Shown here: piece by piece, positions 1-11,839 of the stretch | Layout: each line of letters opens with the position of its first letter | Position numbering within the stretch: the stretch's first letter is position 1 | Origin: Xanthobacteraceae bacterium 501b | Lineage (GTDB): Bacteria > Pseudomonadota > Alphaproteobacteria > Rhizobiales > Xanthobacteraceae | Assembly: GCA_000378025.1 (NCBI GenBank) | Contig: KB899087.1 | Span: 2,604,001 to 2,668,000 of the forward strand | Length of the DNA stretch: 64,000 nucleotides | Direction: 5' to 3' | Notes under the pieces: model-generated | Seen by the model: only the letters and a program-made list of their open reading frames with translations | Database searches by the model: none | Told to the model about the DNA's origin: nothing | Made by a program: the position numbers and the translations under genes

Positions 1-1
1 G

Positions 2-1132
2 ACCGATTTTCGCAGCTACCATCAGGCGGAGATTCGGGCGGGCGAGGGCCCGATCGTACTGCTCGGCCCGAACGGCGCCGGCAAAACCAATCTGCTTGAA
101 GCGATTTCCCTGCTTGCCCCTGGCCGCGGGCTCAGGCGGGCGAGCCTCGACCAGTTTGCCGCCCGAGACCCGAAGGGCGCGCCGGCAACGGGATGGGCCG
201 TCGCCGCCTTGGTCGAGGGCGCCTATGGCGACGTCACACTCGGCACGGGGGTTGAGACAGATAGTGAGGCGCGCGCGCGGCGCTGCCGCATTGATGGTGA
301 GCCGGTAGGCTCGGCGGCAGCCTTCGCCGCGCATGTGCGCGTCGTGTGGTTGACGCCCGACATGGATGGGCTGTTCCTCGGGCCCCCTTCCGAACGCCGG
401 CGCTTTCTCGATCGGCTGGTATTGGCAGTCGATGCCGAGCACGGGGCACGGGTCAATGCGCTGGAGCGGGCACTGCGGGCGCGCAACCGGCTGCTGGAAG
501 ACAGTTCCACCGATCCGCGCTATCTCGATGCCGTCGAGCAGGAACTCGCCGCGCTCGCCATAGCCGTTGCCGCCGCGCGGATGGAAACGGTGCGCCGTCT
601 TGCCGCCGGCATCGTGCAGGGCCGGGACGAGGGCGGTGATGACGCCGCACCGTTTCCCTGGGCGACGGTCGCACTTGAGGGCGAGGTGGAGCGCGCACTG
701 GCACGTGAGCCAGCCACCCTCGTCGAGGACCAATACCGGCTCGCGCTTCGCACCGCACGCCCGCGCGACCGAGCGGCGGGACGCACGCTTGAGGGACCGC
801 ATCTGACCGACCTCCTCGTCGGCCATGGCCCGAAGTCGATTCCCGCAGGACAGGGTTCCACCGGTGAGCAGAAGGCGCTGCTGATCGGCCTCGCTCTCGC
901 CCATGCAAGGCTGGTCACTGAAATGACCGGCATTGCGCCGGTGATGCTGCTCGACGACGTCGTCGCCTATCTCGACCCCGCGCGTCGCATCGCCCTGTTC
1001 GCGGCGCTGGAGGCGCTTGGCGGTCAGGTGTGGATGACGGGCGCGGACCCCTCCGCCTTCGCGGGGCTTCCGGAACGAGCCGCGCGCTTCGCGGTGACAC
1101 CTGGGCATGTTGAGCGCGTTGGCTCAGACTAG
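2..1132 (+). CDS. recF: DNA replication/repair protein RecF, 5' end missing
   Basis: RecF is an SMC-like ATPase that loads RecA with RecOR at single-strand gaps. The frame is open from base 2, so roughly the first ten residues lie outside the window; 376 residues are visible. The Walker A motif GPNGAGKT is at fragment residues 22-29. The ABC signature STGEQKALL and a Walker B segment with LLDDVVAYLD lie in the C-terminal third, the normal RecF layout. gyrB follows on the same strand, as in the usual dnaA-dnaN-recF-gyrB neighbourhood of alphaproteobacteria. No frameshift is seen. Confidence 0.95.
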   Translation, partial: TDFRSYHQAEIRAGEGPIVLLGPNGAGKTNLLEAISLLAPGRGLRRASLDQFAARDPKGAPATGWAVAALVEGAYGDVTLGTGVETDSEARARRCRIDGEPVGSAAAFAAHVRVVWLTPDMDGLFLGPPSERRRFLDRLVLAVDAEHGARVNALERALRARNRLLEDSSTDPRYLDAVEQELAALAIAVAAARMETVRRLAAGIVQGRDEGGDDAAPFPWATVALEGEVERALAREPATLVEDQYRLALRTARPRDRAAGRTLEGPHLTDLLVGHGPKSIPAGQGSTGEQKALLIGLALAHARLVTEMTGIAPVMLLDDVVAYLDPARRIALFAALEALGGQVWMTGADPSAFAGLPERAARFAVTPGHVERVGSD

Positions 1133-1141
1133 GCTGAATCC

Positions 1142-3773
<2,632 letters not shown>

Positions 3774-3788
3774 TGTTCGATGGATATG

Positions 3789-3812
3789 CGCCGGCGCTTG
3801 ACAGCGCTGGCG
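3789..3812 (+). terminator. Hairpin downstream of gyrB
   Basis: A 10-bp stem (CGCCGGCGCT with AGCGCTGGCG, one G-U pair) closes a TGAC loop 16 bases after the gyrB stop. There is no T-tract, so it may only assist Rho-dependent termination or protect the 3' end. Confidence 0.35.
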
Positions 3813-3896
3813 CGGAAGTGAACGAGCAGCCACTCGCCCCTGCGCACGAGCGCACCATAGTTTGAAGCGACTTCCGTAACGACAGGAGCCGCTTCA

Positions 3897-4310
3897 ATGC
3901 GTTTTATGCATCACCGAACCAGCCGTCGTGCGCTAGCAGGTGCGGGCCTTGTGGGTGGCTTTGCCGCCCTTCTTGCCGTGTCCGCTCCCGCTCTCTCCCA
4001 TCACGGCTGGAGCTGGGCGGCGAGCGAGCAGATGACCCTGGAAGGGACAATCAAGACCATCTCCATGGCACCGCCGCATCCTTCTCTGCAGGTGACAGCG
4101 CAGGATGGCACGCTTTGGCAGGTCGATCTCGGCAATCCCCGCCAGACCGCCAATTCCGGTTTCACCGGCGCCACAACCAAACCGGGCGATGCCATCACTG
4201 TGCTCGGCAATCGCAACCGCGACGAAGCCAAGGCTCACATGAAGGCGGTACGCATCACCATCGCCGGCAAGAATTACGATATGTATCCGGAGCGGATCGG
4301 CGGCAACTGA
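3897..4310 (+). CDS. DUF6152-like exported protein
   Basis: 137 residues. The N-terminus has an arginine-rich stretch (residues 6-12) and a hydrophobic segment ending in a probable cleavage site around SAPALSHHGW, so it should be exported to the periplasm. The mature part is a small beta-rich domain beginning HHGWSWA and ending in MYPERIGGN, matching from memory the DUF6152 family, whose function is unknown. The start ATG is preceded by GACAGGAG. The membrane protein at 4317 starts six bases after the stop, so the pair is very probably co-transcribed. Confidence 0.7.
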   Translation: MRFMHHRTSRRALAGAGLVGGFAALLAVSAPALSHHGWSWAASEQMTLEGTIKTISMAPPHPSLQVTAQDGTLWQVDLGNPRQTANSGFTGATTKPGDAITVLGNRNRDEAKAHMKAVRITIAGKNYDMYPERIGGN

Positions 4311-4316
4311 ACGGCC

Positions 4317-4799
4317 ATGGAGGAACTTTCGAGCCTTCTCGCCGCGCTTGGTGGCTGGCCCGGCGCCCATTGGCTGCGGGCGTCTTGGATCGCCTATCTG
4401 CTGGTGAACGCCGTTCACATCCTGGGTTTGGCGTTGTTGCTCGGATCCATCCTCGTGCTGGATCTGCGGCTGCTCTGCGGTCTGCGGCAGGTGCCGCTGG
4501 CGGTCATCGCCCCGCTGCATACGCGCGTAGCTGCGATCGGTGTCGGGATCGCGGTGCTGACCGGCCTATGGCTGTTCACGGTGCGGCCGGTCGAATATGC
4601 GGAGAACCCCGCTTTCCTCGTCAAGCTGGCCTTGCTGGCGGCGGCGCTGGCGAATGTCGGGATCCAGCACGCCAATCCGGCCTATTGTCGTGCTCTGGCC
4701 GGCGAACCATCAACGGGTGGGGTGCGTGCCTCGGCGGCTGCGTCCGCCTTCCTTTGGCTGGCGATTCTCGTCGCAGGACGGTGGATCGGCTTTGCCTGA
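4317..4799 (+). CDS. Multi-pass inner-membrane protein, DUF6644/DUF2214-like
   Basis: 160 residues with about four hydrophobic helices (roughly residues 24-50, 63-90, 100-118 and 138-157). Short charged loops contain PVEYAENPAF and HANPAY. It lies six bases after the DUF6152-like gene, a pairing I recall seeing repeatedly, which suggests a membrane protein working with an exported partner. No catalytic motif is visible. The family name is from memory and the function is unknown. Confidence 0.65.
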   Translation: MEELSSLLAALGGWPGAHWLRASWIAYLLVNAVHILGLALLLGSILVLDLRLLCGLRQVPLAVIAPLHTRVAAIGVGIAVLTGLWLFTVRPVEYAENPAFLVKLALLAAALANVGIQHANPAYCRALAGEPSTGGVRASAAASAFLWLAILVAGRWIGFA

Positions 4800-4887
4800 G
4801 TGCCGGGGATGAACGGGCCAGCCCACTCGCCTTCGCTCACGGCCAGCTTTAGACTGACGGCCTCCTGTCGCGCCCGAGTTCAAGATC

Positions 4888-6579
4888 ATGACCTCCCTTC
4901 CCTCCCCCGCCCCGCGCACCGGCGCCCGACTTCTTGTCGATGCCCTTCTGGCCAATGGGATCTCCCGCGCTTTTGGGGTGCCGGGCGAGAGCTATCTCGA
5001 CGTGCTGGACGCGCTGTCCGACAGTAATGTTGACTTCGTCATCTGCCGACAGGAGAGCGGCGCGGCGATGATGGCGGAGGCCTGCGGCAAGTTCACCGGG
5101 CGGCCGGGCATCTGCTTCGTGACCCGCGGGCCGGGCGCGACCAATGCGAGCGCGGGAATCCACATCGCGCAACAAGATTCCACGCCGATGATCCTGTTCG
5201 TCGGGCAGATCTCGCGCGCCATGCGCGGGCGCGAGGCTTTCCAGGAGGTGGACTATCGCGCCGTGTTCGGGCCGCTCGCCAAATGGGCGGTGGAAATCGA
5301 CGAGGCGGCCCGCATACCCGAGATCGTTTCCCGCGCCTTCCGGGTTGCCATGCAGGGCCGGCCGGGGCCGGTTGTCATCGCCCTGCCCGAAGATGTGCTG
5401 AGCGAAATGGCGGCCGTGCCGGACGCCCCCGCCGTGGAACCGGCCGAAACCTGGCCCGGCCTGTCCGACATGATGCGCCTCCAGCGCCTGCTCTGGGCCG
5501 CCAAACGGCCCGTGATGATCCTCGGCGGCGCTCGGTGGAATGAGCGGGCAATCGCCTCGGTTGAGCGCTTCGCCGAGCGGTTCGACCTGCCGGTGGCGGT
5601 GAGCTTCCGGCGGCAGATGCTGTTCCCAGCCGATCACGCCTGCTTCGCGGGCGATATCGGCTTTTCCGCCAACCCAAAGCTGCTCGCACGGCTGAAGGCG
5701 GCCGACCTCGTGATCCTCGCCGGCGGGCGCTTCGGTGAGGTACCCTCGCAGGGCTACAGCCTGTTCGGGATTCCTGATCCCGGAGTGCCACTTGTGCATG
5801 TCCATGCCGATCCGGAAGAACTGGGGCGGGTCTATCAGCCCACGCTGGCCATCAACGCCTCCTCCGGTGCTTTCGCCGCGGCGCTGGAGGGCGTGCAGCC
5901 TCCCAATGAGTTGCCTTGGGGTGACTGGCGGGCGCAGGCGCGGGCGGATTATCTCGCCTGGACCGACGAGCCGCCGGCCAATCCCGGCGCGGTGCAGATG
6001 GCGAGCCTGGTGCGCTATCTCCGCGCCCTGCCCAAGGAGACCATCATCTGCAACGGCGCCGGCAATTTCGCCATCTGGGTGCACCGTTTCCATCGTTTTC
6101 GCGCCTATGGGACGCAGTTGGCGCCGACCTCCGGCTCGATGGGCTACGGCCTGCCGGCGGCAGTCGCGGCCAAGATTTCACAGCCCGACACACCCGTGGT
6201 GGCCGTGTGCGGCGATGGCGACTTCCTGATGACGGGGCAGGAATTCGCCACGGCTGTTCAATATGGGGCGCCCATCGTTGCCGTCGTGGTCGACAACGGC
6301 ATGTACGGCACCATCCGCATGCATCAGGAGCGCGAATATCCCACCCGCGTGTTCGGCACCACGCTGAGGAACCCGGATTTTGCCGCCTATGCCCGCGCCT
6401 TTGGCGGCTTCGGCGTGACGGTGGAGACCGATGAGGCCTTCGTGCCGGCGCTTGATGCAGCCTTTGCCTCGGGCCTGCCCGCTATCGTGCACGTAAAGCT
6501 CGACCCCGAGGCGATCACGCCGACCACATCCCTCACCGCGTTGCGAGCTAAGTCGCTGGCAGAACGGTCAGGCCACTAA
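4888..6579 (+). CDS. Thiamine diphosphate-dependent enzyme, acetolactate synthase-like
   Basis: 563 residues with the three domains of the acetohydroxyacid synthase/oxalyl-CoA decarboxylase superfamily. The PYR domain carries the conserved glutamate in CRQESGAAMM (Glu56). The middle domain is the Rossmann-like FAD/ADP-type fold. The PP domain holds the diphosphate motif GDGDFLMTGQEF from about residue 442, followed by VVVDNGMYG. The substrate cannot be read from the sequence. No small regulatory subunit is adjacent, so valine/isoleucine synthesis is less likely than a catabolic decarboxylase or lyase role. Its last 12 bases overlap the 3' end of the convergent gene at 6568. Confidence 0.85.
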   Translation: MTSLPSPAPRTGARLLVDALLANGISRAFGVPGESYLDVLDALSDSNVDFVICRQESGAAMMAEACGKFTGRPGICFVTRGPGATNASAGIHIAQQDSTPMILFVGQISRAMRGREAFQEVDYRAVFGPLAKWAVEIDEAARIPEIVSRAFRVAMQGRPGPVVIALPEDVLSEMAAVPDAPAVEPAETWPGLSDMMRLQRLLWAAKRPVMILGGARWNERAIASVERFAERFDLPVAVSFRRQMLFPADHACFAGDIGFSANPKLLARLKAADLVILAGGRFGEVPSQGYSLFGIPDPGVPLVHVHADPEELGRVYQPTLAINASSGAFAAALEGVQPPNELPWGDWRAQARADYLAWTDEPPANPGAVQMASLVRYLRALPKETIICNGAGNFAIWVHRFHRFRAYGTQLAPTSGSMGYGLPAAVAAKISQPDTPVVAVCGDGDFLMTGQEFATAVQYGAPIVAVVVDNGMYGTIRMHQEREYPTRVFGTTLRNPDFAAYARAFGGFGVTVETDEAFVPALDAAFASGLPAIVHVKLDPEAITPTTSLTALRAKSLAERSGH

Positions 6580-7131
6580 CGGTTCGTGCGGTTTCTGAGC
6601 CACCACACGGACCGGAGCCTGGGCTAGGCGCCGGGCGAGCCGTCGTTCCTGCACCAGCGGCCACCAGTCGAACAGGAATATTTCCATCGGCCGCCAGTTC
6701 GCCACCCAGCCGAGAATGATGAGGCCTTCCATAACAACGCCGGCGAGGCGTGAATCGGGGAAGAAGTTGACCAGCGACTGACCGATGAGAAGGCAAAGGC
6801 CGAGCACGATCAGGCCGATGACCAACGCCTTGCGCCCCTGCGCGAACAGCCCCGTCAATTCGTGGCTGCGCTGTTCCGCCTGATGCTCGAAATGCTGCCG
6901 GAAAACCGCCGGCAGACTCTGCGCGAGGGAACCCTCCGCTTCTTTGGCGGGCAGGTGGATGGTGATGGCCAGTGCGACATCGCGCGGCACGTCGAGGGCG
7001 TGCTCGCGCACATATTCGTCCACCTCCCCGTCCAGGCCGCGCTCGCGAAAGGGAAATGGGTCGAGCATGTCGAGCAGTTGCTGCGGGTCATCGACCCGGA
7101 GGTCGATCTGTCCCTTGCGCCTCTTCGGCAT
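6568..7131 (-). CDS. Conserved membrane protein of unknown function
   Basis: 187 residues from the ATG at 7131. An in-frame GTG at 7140 is possible, but a purine-rich GGGGGAG better fits the ATG. The N-terminal half is polar and basic (PKRRKGQIDLRV) with charged helices. Two hydrophobic helices follow (ALVIGLIVLGLCLL and GVVMEGLIILGWV), then a tryptophan-rich stretch and a basic tail (RRLARRLAQ). No enzyme motif is seen. It lies 24 bases downstream of lysS on the same strand and may be co-transcribed with it; it ends inside the convergent thiamine enzyme gene. Confidence 0.7.
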   Translation of the reverse strand: MPKRRKGQIDLRVDDPQQLLDMLDPFPFRERGLDGEVDEYVREHALDVPRDVALAITIHLPAKEAEGSLAQSLPAVFRQHFEHQAEQRSHELTGLFAQGRKALVIGLIVLGLCLLIGQSLVNFFPDSRLAGVVMEGLIILGWVANWRPMEIFLFDWWPLVQERRLARRLAQAPVRVVAQKPHEPLVA

Positions 7132-7155
7132 GTCGCCCACTCCCCCGCCTCGTCG

Positions 7156-8814
7156 TCAGACTGCGCCCTGGGCCAGTTCGCCAGCCAACGCCCGGGCAAT
7201 CAAAGCACGGGTCTCAGGGATGCCATAGGCAGCGACGAAGCCGCCGAAGCGCGGGCCTTCTTTTTCGCCGAGCAGCAGTTCATAGAGTGCGCTGAACCAG
7301 GCGAAGGTCACGCCCGGCCCGCCGCTCGGGCTCTTGCGCTTGTGGTCCTGGTAGCGGGGCTCGGCGCGGCCGACATCGAGCACGGCGTTCTGGATCGCGT
7401 CGCGGTCCGTGCCGTCGAGGGGGGCAAGCGCTGCGTCGAGACGCGCCAGCGCCTGCGCCTCCACTTCGTCCGGCAGCCGGTAGCTGCGGCGCGGCTTCAC
7501 CCGATCGATGAAGTAGCGCACCGCATAGCCGGCAAGCTGGTCGACGGTGGGGTGCGTCTGCGGCGAGGTGCCCGGTGCGTAGCGCTCAATGAAGCGCCAC
7601 AGCACGGCCTTGTCCTCGGCGTTGGAGGCCGAGGCGAGCTTCAACATCAGGCCGAAGCCCAGCGGAAGTTCCTCTACCGGCGGGTTTCCGGAATGGATGT
7701 GCCACACCGGATTGCCGAGCCGGTTCTTCCAGTCCTGCGTAGGGTAGCGCGCCAGGAATCCGAAATACTCGTCCACCGCCTTCGGGATGACATCAAAATG
7801 CAGCTTCTTGGCCGAGCGCGGCGACTGGAACATGTAGAGCGCCAGGCTCTCCGGGCTGGCATAGGTCAGCCACTCGTCGATGGTCAGGCCGTTGCCCTTG
7901 GACTTCGAGATCTTCTGACCGTTCTCATCGAGGAACAGCTCATAGACGAAATGCTCGGGCGCCGTTCCACCGAGGATTTCGCTGATCCGGTCATAGATCG
8001 GCGCGTTGGTCTGGTGGTCCTTGCCGAACATCTCGAAATCGACGTCGAGCGCCGCCCAGCGGGCGCCGAAATCCGGCTTCCACTGCAGCTTCACATGGCC
8101 GCCGGTGACGGGAACGGTCTTGTCGACACCGTCCTCATCCGTAAAGGTCACGGTGCCGGCCTTGGCATCCACGCCCTTGAGCGGGACATAGAGCACACGG
8201 CCTGAGACCGGCGAGATCGGCAGGAAGGGCGAATAGGTCGCCTGCCGTTCCTCGCCCAGCGTGGGCAGCATCACTTCCATGATGGCGTCGTATTTCTCCG
8301 CCGCCTTCAGCAGCACCGCGTCGAGCTTGCCGGAAAAATAATAGTCAGTCGCGCTGGCGAACTCGTAGTCGAAGCCGAACGTGTCGAGGAAGCGCCGCAG
8401 CATCGCATTATTGTGGTCGCCGAAGCTGGCAAATCCACCGCCGAAAGGATTGGGCACCTTGGTGAGCGGCATTTGCAGGTAAGGCTTCAGCGCCGCCGGA
8501 TCCGGCACGTTTTCCGGAATCTTGCGCATGCCGTCCATGTCGTCGGAGAAGCACAGCAGCCGTGTCGGGATCTTGCCGTCGGTGAGAACATGGAAGGCAT
8601 GGCGCACCATGGTCGTGCGCGCCACCTCGCCGAACGTGCCGATATGGGGAAGGCCCGAGGGACCGTAGCCCGTCTCGAAGAGGACCTCGTCTTTCGGTTT
8701 CCGCTTGAGACGCTCGACGATCTTGCGGGCTTCCTCGAACGGCCAGGCGCCGGCGGATTCCGCCAGGGTGCGCAGTTCGACTGCAAAATCCTCGACCGGA
8801 GCGGTCGCCGTCAT
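7156..8814 (-). CDS. lysS: Class I lysyl-tRNA synthetase
   Basis: Charges tRNA-Lys with lysine. This is the class I (archaeal/spirochaete/alphaproteobacterial) form, unrelated to the class II LysRS of most bacteria. The Rossmann-fold HIGH motif appears as PHIGTF near residue 50 and the KMSKS motif as KISKSKG in the middle. The C-terminal helical part contacts the anticodon. The start at 8814 ([10 protein letters not shown]) has an AGGAGGG six bases upstream; the nine extra upstream codons that stay open lack a comparable site. About 552 residues, normal for the family. Confidence 0.95.
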   Translation of the reverse strand: MTATAPVEDFAVELRTLAESAGAWPFEEARKIVERLKRKPKDEVLFETGYGPSGLPHIGTFGEVARTTMVRHAFHVLTDGKIPTRLLCFSDDMDGMRKIPENVPDPAALKPYLQMPLTKVPNPFGGGFASFGDHNNAMLRRFLDTFGFDYEFASATDYYFSGKLDAVLLKAAEKYDAIMEVMLPTLGEERQATYSPFLPISPVSGRVLYVPLKGVDAKAGTVTFTDEDGVDKTVPVTGGHVKLQWKPDFGARWAALDVDFEMFGKDHQTNAPIYDRISEILGGTAPEHFVYELFLDENGQKISKSKGNGLTIDEWLTYASPESLALYMFQSPRSAKKLHFDVIPKAVDEYFGFLARYPTQDWKNRLGNPVWHIHSGNPPVEELPLGFGLMLKLASASNAEDKAVLWRFIERYAPGTSPQTHPTVDQLAGYAVRYFIDRVKPRRSYRLPDEVEAQALARLDAALAPLDGTDRDAIQNAVLDVGRAEPRYQDHKRKSPSGGPGVTFAWFSALYELLLGEKEGPRFGGFVAAYGIPETRALIARALAGELAQGAV

Positions 8815-8905
8815 GATCTGCCCTCCTGGGCTTGGCTGCACTGAAACGTCAAAGGCGGCTGCGCCGCCTCCGGGGGGAATGCTCTAGGTAGTGCGGGGGC
8901 CCGCG

Positions 8906-9811
8906 TCAATAAACGCTGATCGGAAACCAGCGCAGATAGAGGTCGGTATAGACCCCCTCCTCCCAGAGCTGGGCGAGCGCGTAGTTGAGCGACTGGCGCA
9001 GCGCATCATTGCCGCGCTTGACCGCAATGCCCATGCCCTCGCCGAAATAGAGGCTCTCGGTGAAGGGACCGCCGACGAAGACACAGCACCCGGCCGAGGC
9101 CGTGCCATTGAGCCATAGTGCGAGCTGAACGCCATCGCCAAAGATAAGGTCGACATCGCCCTTCTGGAGGGCGGCCCGTGCCGCTTCTGCATCGGGAAAG
9201 TGCCGGATGGCAATCTCGTTGAAGAAATCGCGCAGATACGCCTCATGCGCGGTGTCGGCGACCACGCCGACCGATTTCGAGGCCAGCGCGTCCGGCGTGA
9301 CCTTCAGCGCCGGATCGCCCTTTCGACCGACGAACCGAGCGGGCGAGCGGAAATAGCGATCGGAGAAATCCGTGCGCTCTCGGCTCGCAGCGGAGATGGC
9401 GATGCCAGCAATTGCGGCATCGGCCTTGCCGCTCTCCAGCGCCTCGACCAATTGGTCGAAGGGCAGGATTTCCAATGTGCAACGAATGGCGAGTTCCGTG
9501 CAGATGGACCGGGCCACATCCACATTGAATCCGGTCGGCCGACCGTCTTCACCTCGGAAACTGAAGGGCGGGTAGTCCTCGGTGGCGACGAAGCGGATCT
9601 GAACCGGCAGGCGCGTCACGTCCGGCCGCTCCGGCCGCCGCTTGGGGTCCCAGAAGCCGGGGACCATCACCGTCCCGGCACTGCTGGTCGATGATGGTGC
9701 CGGCACAGCTGCCGTTTGAGCCCATGCCGAATTCAACGGCAGCGCCAGTGCGGCGGCGCAGGCAAAGGCCGTCAGCGAACAGGGCTTAACTACCGGACTA
9801 AAATACCGCAC
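8906..9811 (-). CDS. Amino-acid-type periplasmic solute-binding protein
   Basis: Family 3 extracellular solute-binding protein with a Sec signal peptide (LTAFACAAALALPL then SAWA). The binding domain begins near IRFVATEDYPPFSF and continues with GFNVDVARSICTEL, ADAAIAGIAIS and FSDRYFRSPARFVG, all typical of polar amino acid binding proteins. A proline-rich linker precedes the domain. No ABC permease or ATPase is adjacent, so it may serve a distant transporter or act as a sensor. The start is set at the GTG at 9809-9811 because the signal peptide begins right after; upstream codons run into the divergent gene region. Confidence 0.75.
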   Translation of the reverse strand: MRYFSPVVKPCSLTAFACAAALALPLNSAWAQTAAVPAPSSTSSAGTVMVPGFWDPKRRPERPDVTRLPVQIRFVATEDYPPFSFRGEDGRPTGFNVDVARSICTELAIRCTLEILPFDQLVEALESGKADAAIAGIAISAASRERTDFSDRYFRSPARFVGRKGDPALKVTPDALASKSVGVVADTAHEAYLRDFFNEIAIRHFPDAEAARAALQKGDVDLIFGDGVQLALWLNGTASAGCCVFVGGPFTESLYFGEGMGIAVKRGNDALRQSLNYALAQLWEEGVYTDLYLRWFPISVY

Positions 9812-9895
9812 ACTCGCCTCGCGCTGGGTTTGGCAGCTGCCGCGCCACCGCGATGTTCTACCGTCTTGGTGTCCACTAGGCGAGGGGGCTGCCGC

Positions 9896-11839
9896 ATGAC
9901 ACACATGGTGCGCGGGCGCTTTTCCGGCCCGCCTGAGGCGCTGCACGCGGGTGACATCCCCGTCGAGGCTTCCGGCATAGCACACCGGCTGGCCCCTTCC
10001 GTTCTGCATCATGCGCTGCGCCGGGCAAGCCGGATCGGAGTAGGCCTCGACGAGACGCTGCTCGCCGCCGGTTATGTCTCGCCCGACGACCTTGCCCAGG
10101 CGGCGGCGCGCGAGCTTGGCGTTCGCTTTGAGCCGCTCGACACCGCCTTTTTCGCCGAGCTTGGACGAGTAAGCGCCAAGGACGTCGTCGCCATGCTGCG
10201 CAGCGGCGTGATGCGAACTCAAGACGGGCGGCTCGTCGCCGCCGCCCGCGGGCTGCGGCTGCGCCGTCTAGCCACGACACTCGACGAGCGGCCGGAGCTG
10301 CGCGGCCGGATGAGCCTGACCACACCCGAGCGGCTGGCAAACTTCGTGCGTGTGCACTTTGCGCGGCAGCTTGGCTGGCGCGCCGCCTTCCAGTTGCGAG
10401 ATTGCCAGCCCAAAATGTCGGCAGGAACGCTGACCGCATCCCGCTCTCTCTTCGGCTTTGCCGCCTTTGCCCTAGCAGCCCTTTTCCTGACGACGACGAC
10501 AACCTCCTTCTTCGGCGCGTGGGTCCTGCCTGGACTGGTGGCTCTCATGCTCGTCGGCAGCGCGACGTTGAAACTCGCCGCCTGCACGATCGCGCCGCAG
10601 TTCCCACCTCGCCCCGCCCGCGACGACGGGTCGCTACCCAATTACAGCCTGATCGTCCCGCTCTATCGCGAGGCACGGGTGGTGCCGCAGTTGGTCGATG
10701 CCCTGGACGCTCTCGATTACCCCCGGGAGAAACTGCAGGTGCTCCTGGTCATCGAAGCCGATGACGCATCGACGGCGACCGCAGTGGCCCTTCACGCCCG
10801 TCGGCCGGGCTTCGAGGTAATCGTCGCGCCCGGTGTCGGACCACGCACCAAGCCGAAGGCGCTGAATGCCGCCCTTCCTTTTGCCCGCGGCTCTGTGGTC
10901 GGCGTCTATGATGCCGAGGATGTGCCCGATCCGCTGCAGTTGCGGCAGGTCTGCACCGCTCTCAGAGCTAGGGGGAACGAGCGCATCGGCTGCGTGCAGG
11001 CGCGCCTCGTCATCGACAATCTTGCCGATGGCTGGATTCCCCGACAGTTCGCCGCCGAATATGCCGGCTATTTCGACGTCGTCTTGCCCATGCTTGGCCG
11101 CTGCCGGCTGCCACTGCCTCTCGGCGGAACATCGAACCATTTCCGGCGCGCCGCCCTTGATGCCGTCAGCGGCTGGGATCCCTTCAACGTCACTGAGGAT
11201 GCCGATCTTGGCGTCCGCCTCGCCCGAGCGGGATGGGGAACCGAAATCATAGCCTCGGCAACGGACGAGGAAGCACCGCGTCGGCTCGGTTCTTGGATGC
11301 GCCAACGCACGCGCTGGTACAAAGGATGGATGCAGACCCTGCTAGTGCATGCGCGCCAGCCGCTGCTTATGACCCGTACCGCTGGATGGCCGGGAACGCT
11401 GACTCTACTTTTCCTGCTCGGCAGCGGTACGGCGGCCGCGCTGCTCCATCCGGTACTGGTGGTTTCCCTGCTGCTGAATGTGATGAGGGAGCCGGCCAAG
11501 AACCCCTCCGTTATGGCGGCCATGCTCGACGCCATCTGGTTCTGCGTACTGCTCGCGGGGCTGCTGGGCGTGGTGCTGTCCACCCTGATGGGCATGCGCC
11601 GACGAGGCATCCCGGGCATCGCCCGCGTTGCGGCGCTGATGCCACTCTACTGGCTGATGATGTCGGCCGCCGCCTGGCGCGCCCTGATCGAGCTGGTGGT
11701 AGCTCCCTCACGCTGGGAAAAGACCGAACACGGGCTGGCGCGCACCTCGCGCAGGCGGCAGCGGTTGCGGCCAGCCGTGAGGGTCAGAGGTAGCGGCGCA
11801 GTTCGGCCGCGGCCTCCTCTGGGGGCCGCTTTAGGTTGA
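9896..11839 (+). CDS. Family 2 glycosyltransferase, membrane-bound, with N-terminal secretion-ATPase-like domain
   Basis: 647 residues. Residues about 35-140 resemble the small N-terminal domain of type II secretion ATPases (LAAGYVSPDDLAQAAARELG). Two hydrophobic helices follow, then a GT-A domain: SLIVPLYREARVV, an aspartate motif YDAEDVPDP, acceptor motif TEDADLGVRL and QRTRWYKGWMQT (the Q-x-x-R-W site of processive synthases). Three or more C-terminal helices complete it. It probably polymerises or transfers an exopolysaccharide sugar at the inner membrane. The start at 9896 follows GAGGGGG. Its 3' end overlaps the convergent SCO1 gene by 56 bases. Confidence 0.8.
   Translation: MTHMVRGRFSGPPEALHAGDIPVEASGIAHRLAPSVLHHALRRASRIGVGLDETLLAAGYVSPDDLAQAAARELGVRFEPLDTAFFAELGRVSAKDVVAMLRSGVMRTQDGRLVAAARGLRLRRLATTLDERPELRGRMSLTTPERLANFVRVHFARQLGWRAAFQLRDCQPKMSAGTLTASRSLFGFAAFALAALFLTTTTTSFFGAWVLPGLVALMLVGSATLKLAACTIAPQFPPRPARDDGSLPNYSLIVPLYREARVVPQLVDALDALDYPREKLQVLLVIEADDASTATAVALHARRPGFEVIVAPGVGPRTKPKALNAALPFARGSVVGVYDAEDVPDPLQLRQVCTALRARGNERIGCVQARLVIDNLADGWIPRQFAAEYAGYFDVVLPMLGRCRLPLPLGGTSNHFRRAALDAVSGWDPFNVTEDADLGVRLARAGWGTEIIASATDEEAPRRLGSWMRQRTRWYKGWMQTLLVHARQPLLMTRTAGWPGTLTLLFLLGSGTAAALLHPVLVVSLLLNVMREPAKNPSVMAAMLDAIWFCVLLAGLLGVVLSTLMGMRRRGIPGIARVAALMPLYWLMMSAAAWRALIELVVAPSRWEKTEHGLARTSRRRQRLRPAVRVRGSGAVRPRPPLGAALG

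Noticed and set aside
6862..8205. 447-codon open frame antisense to lysS
   Set aside because: The lysyl-tRNA synthetase reading is unambiguous, with HIGH and KISKS motifs; the antisense frame has no features.
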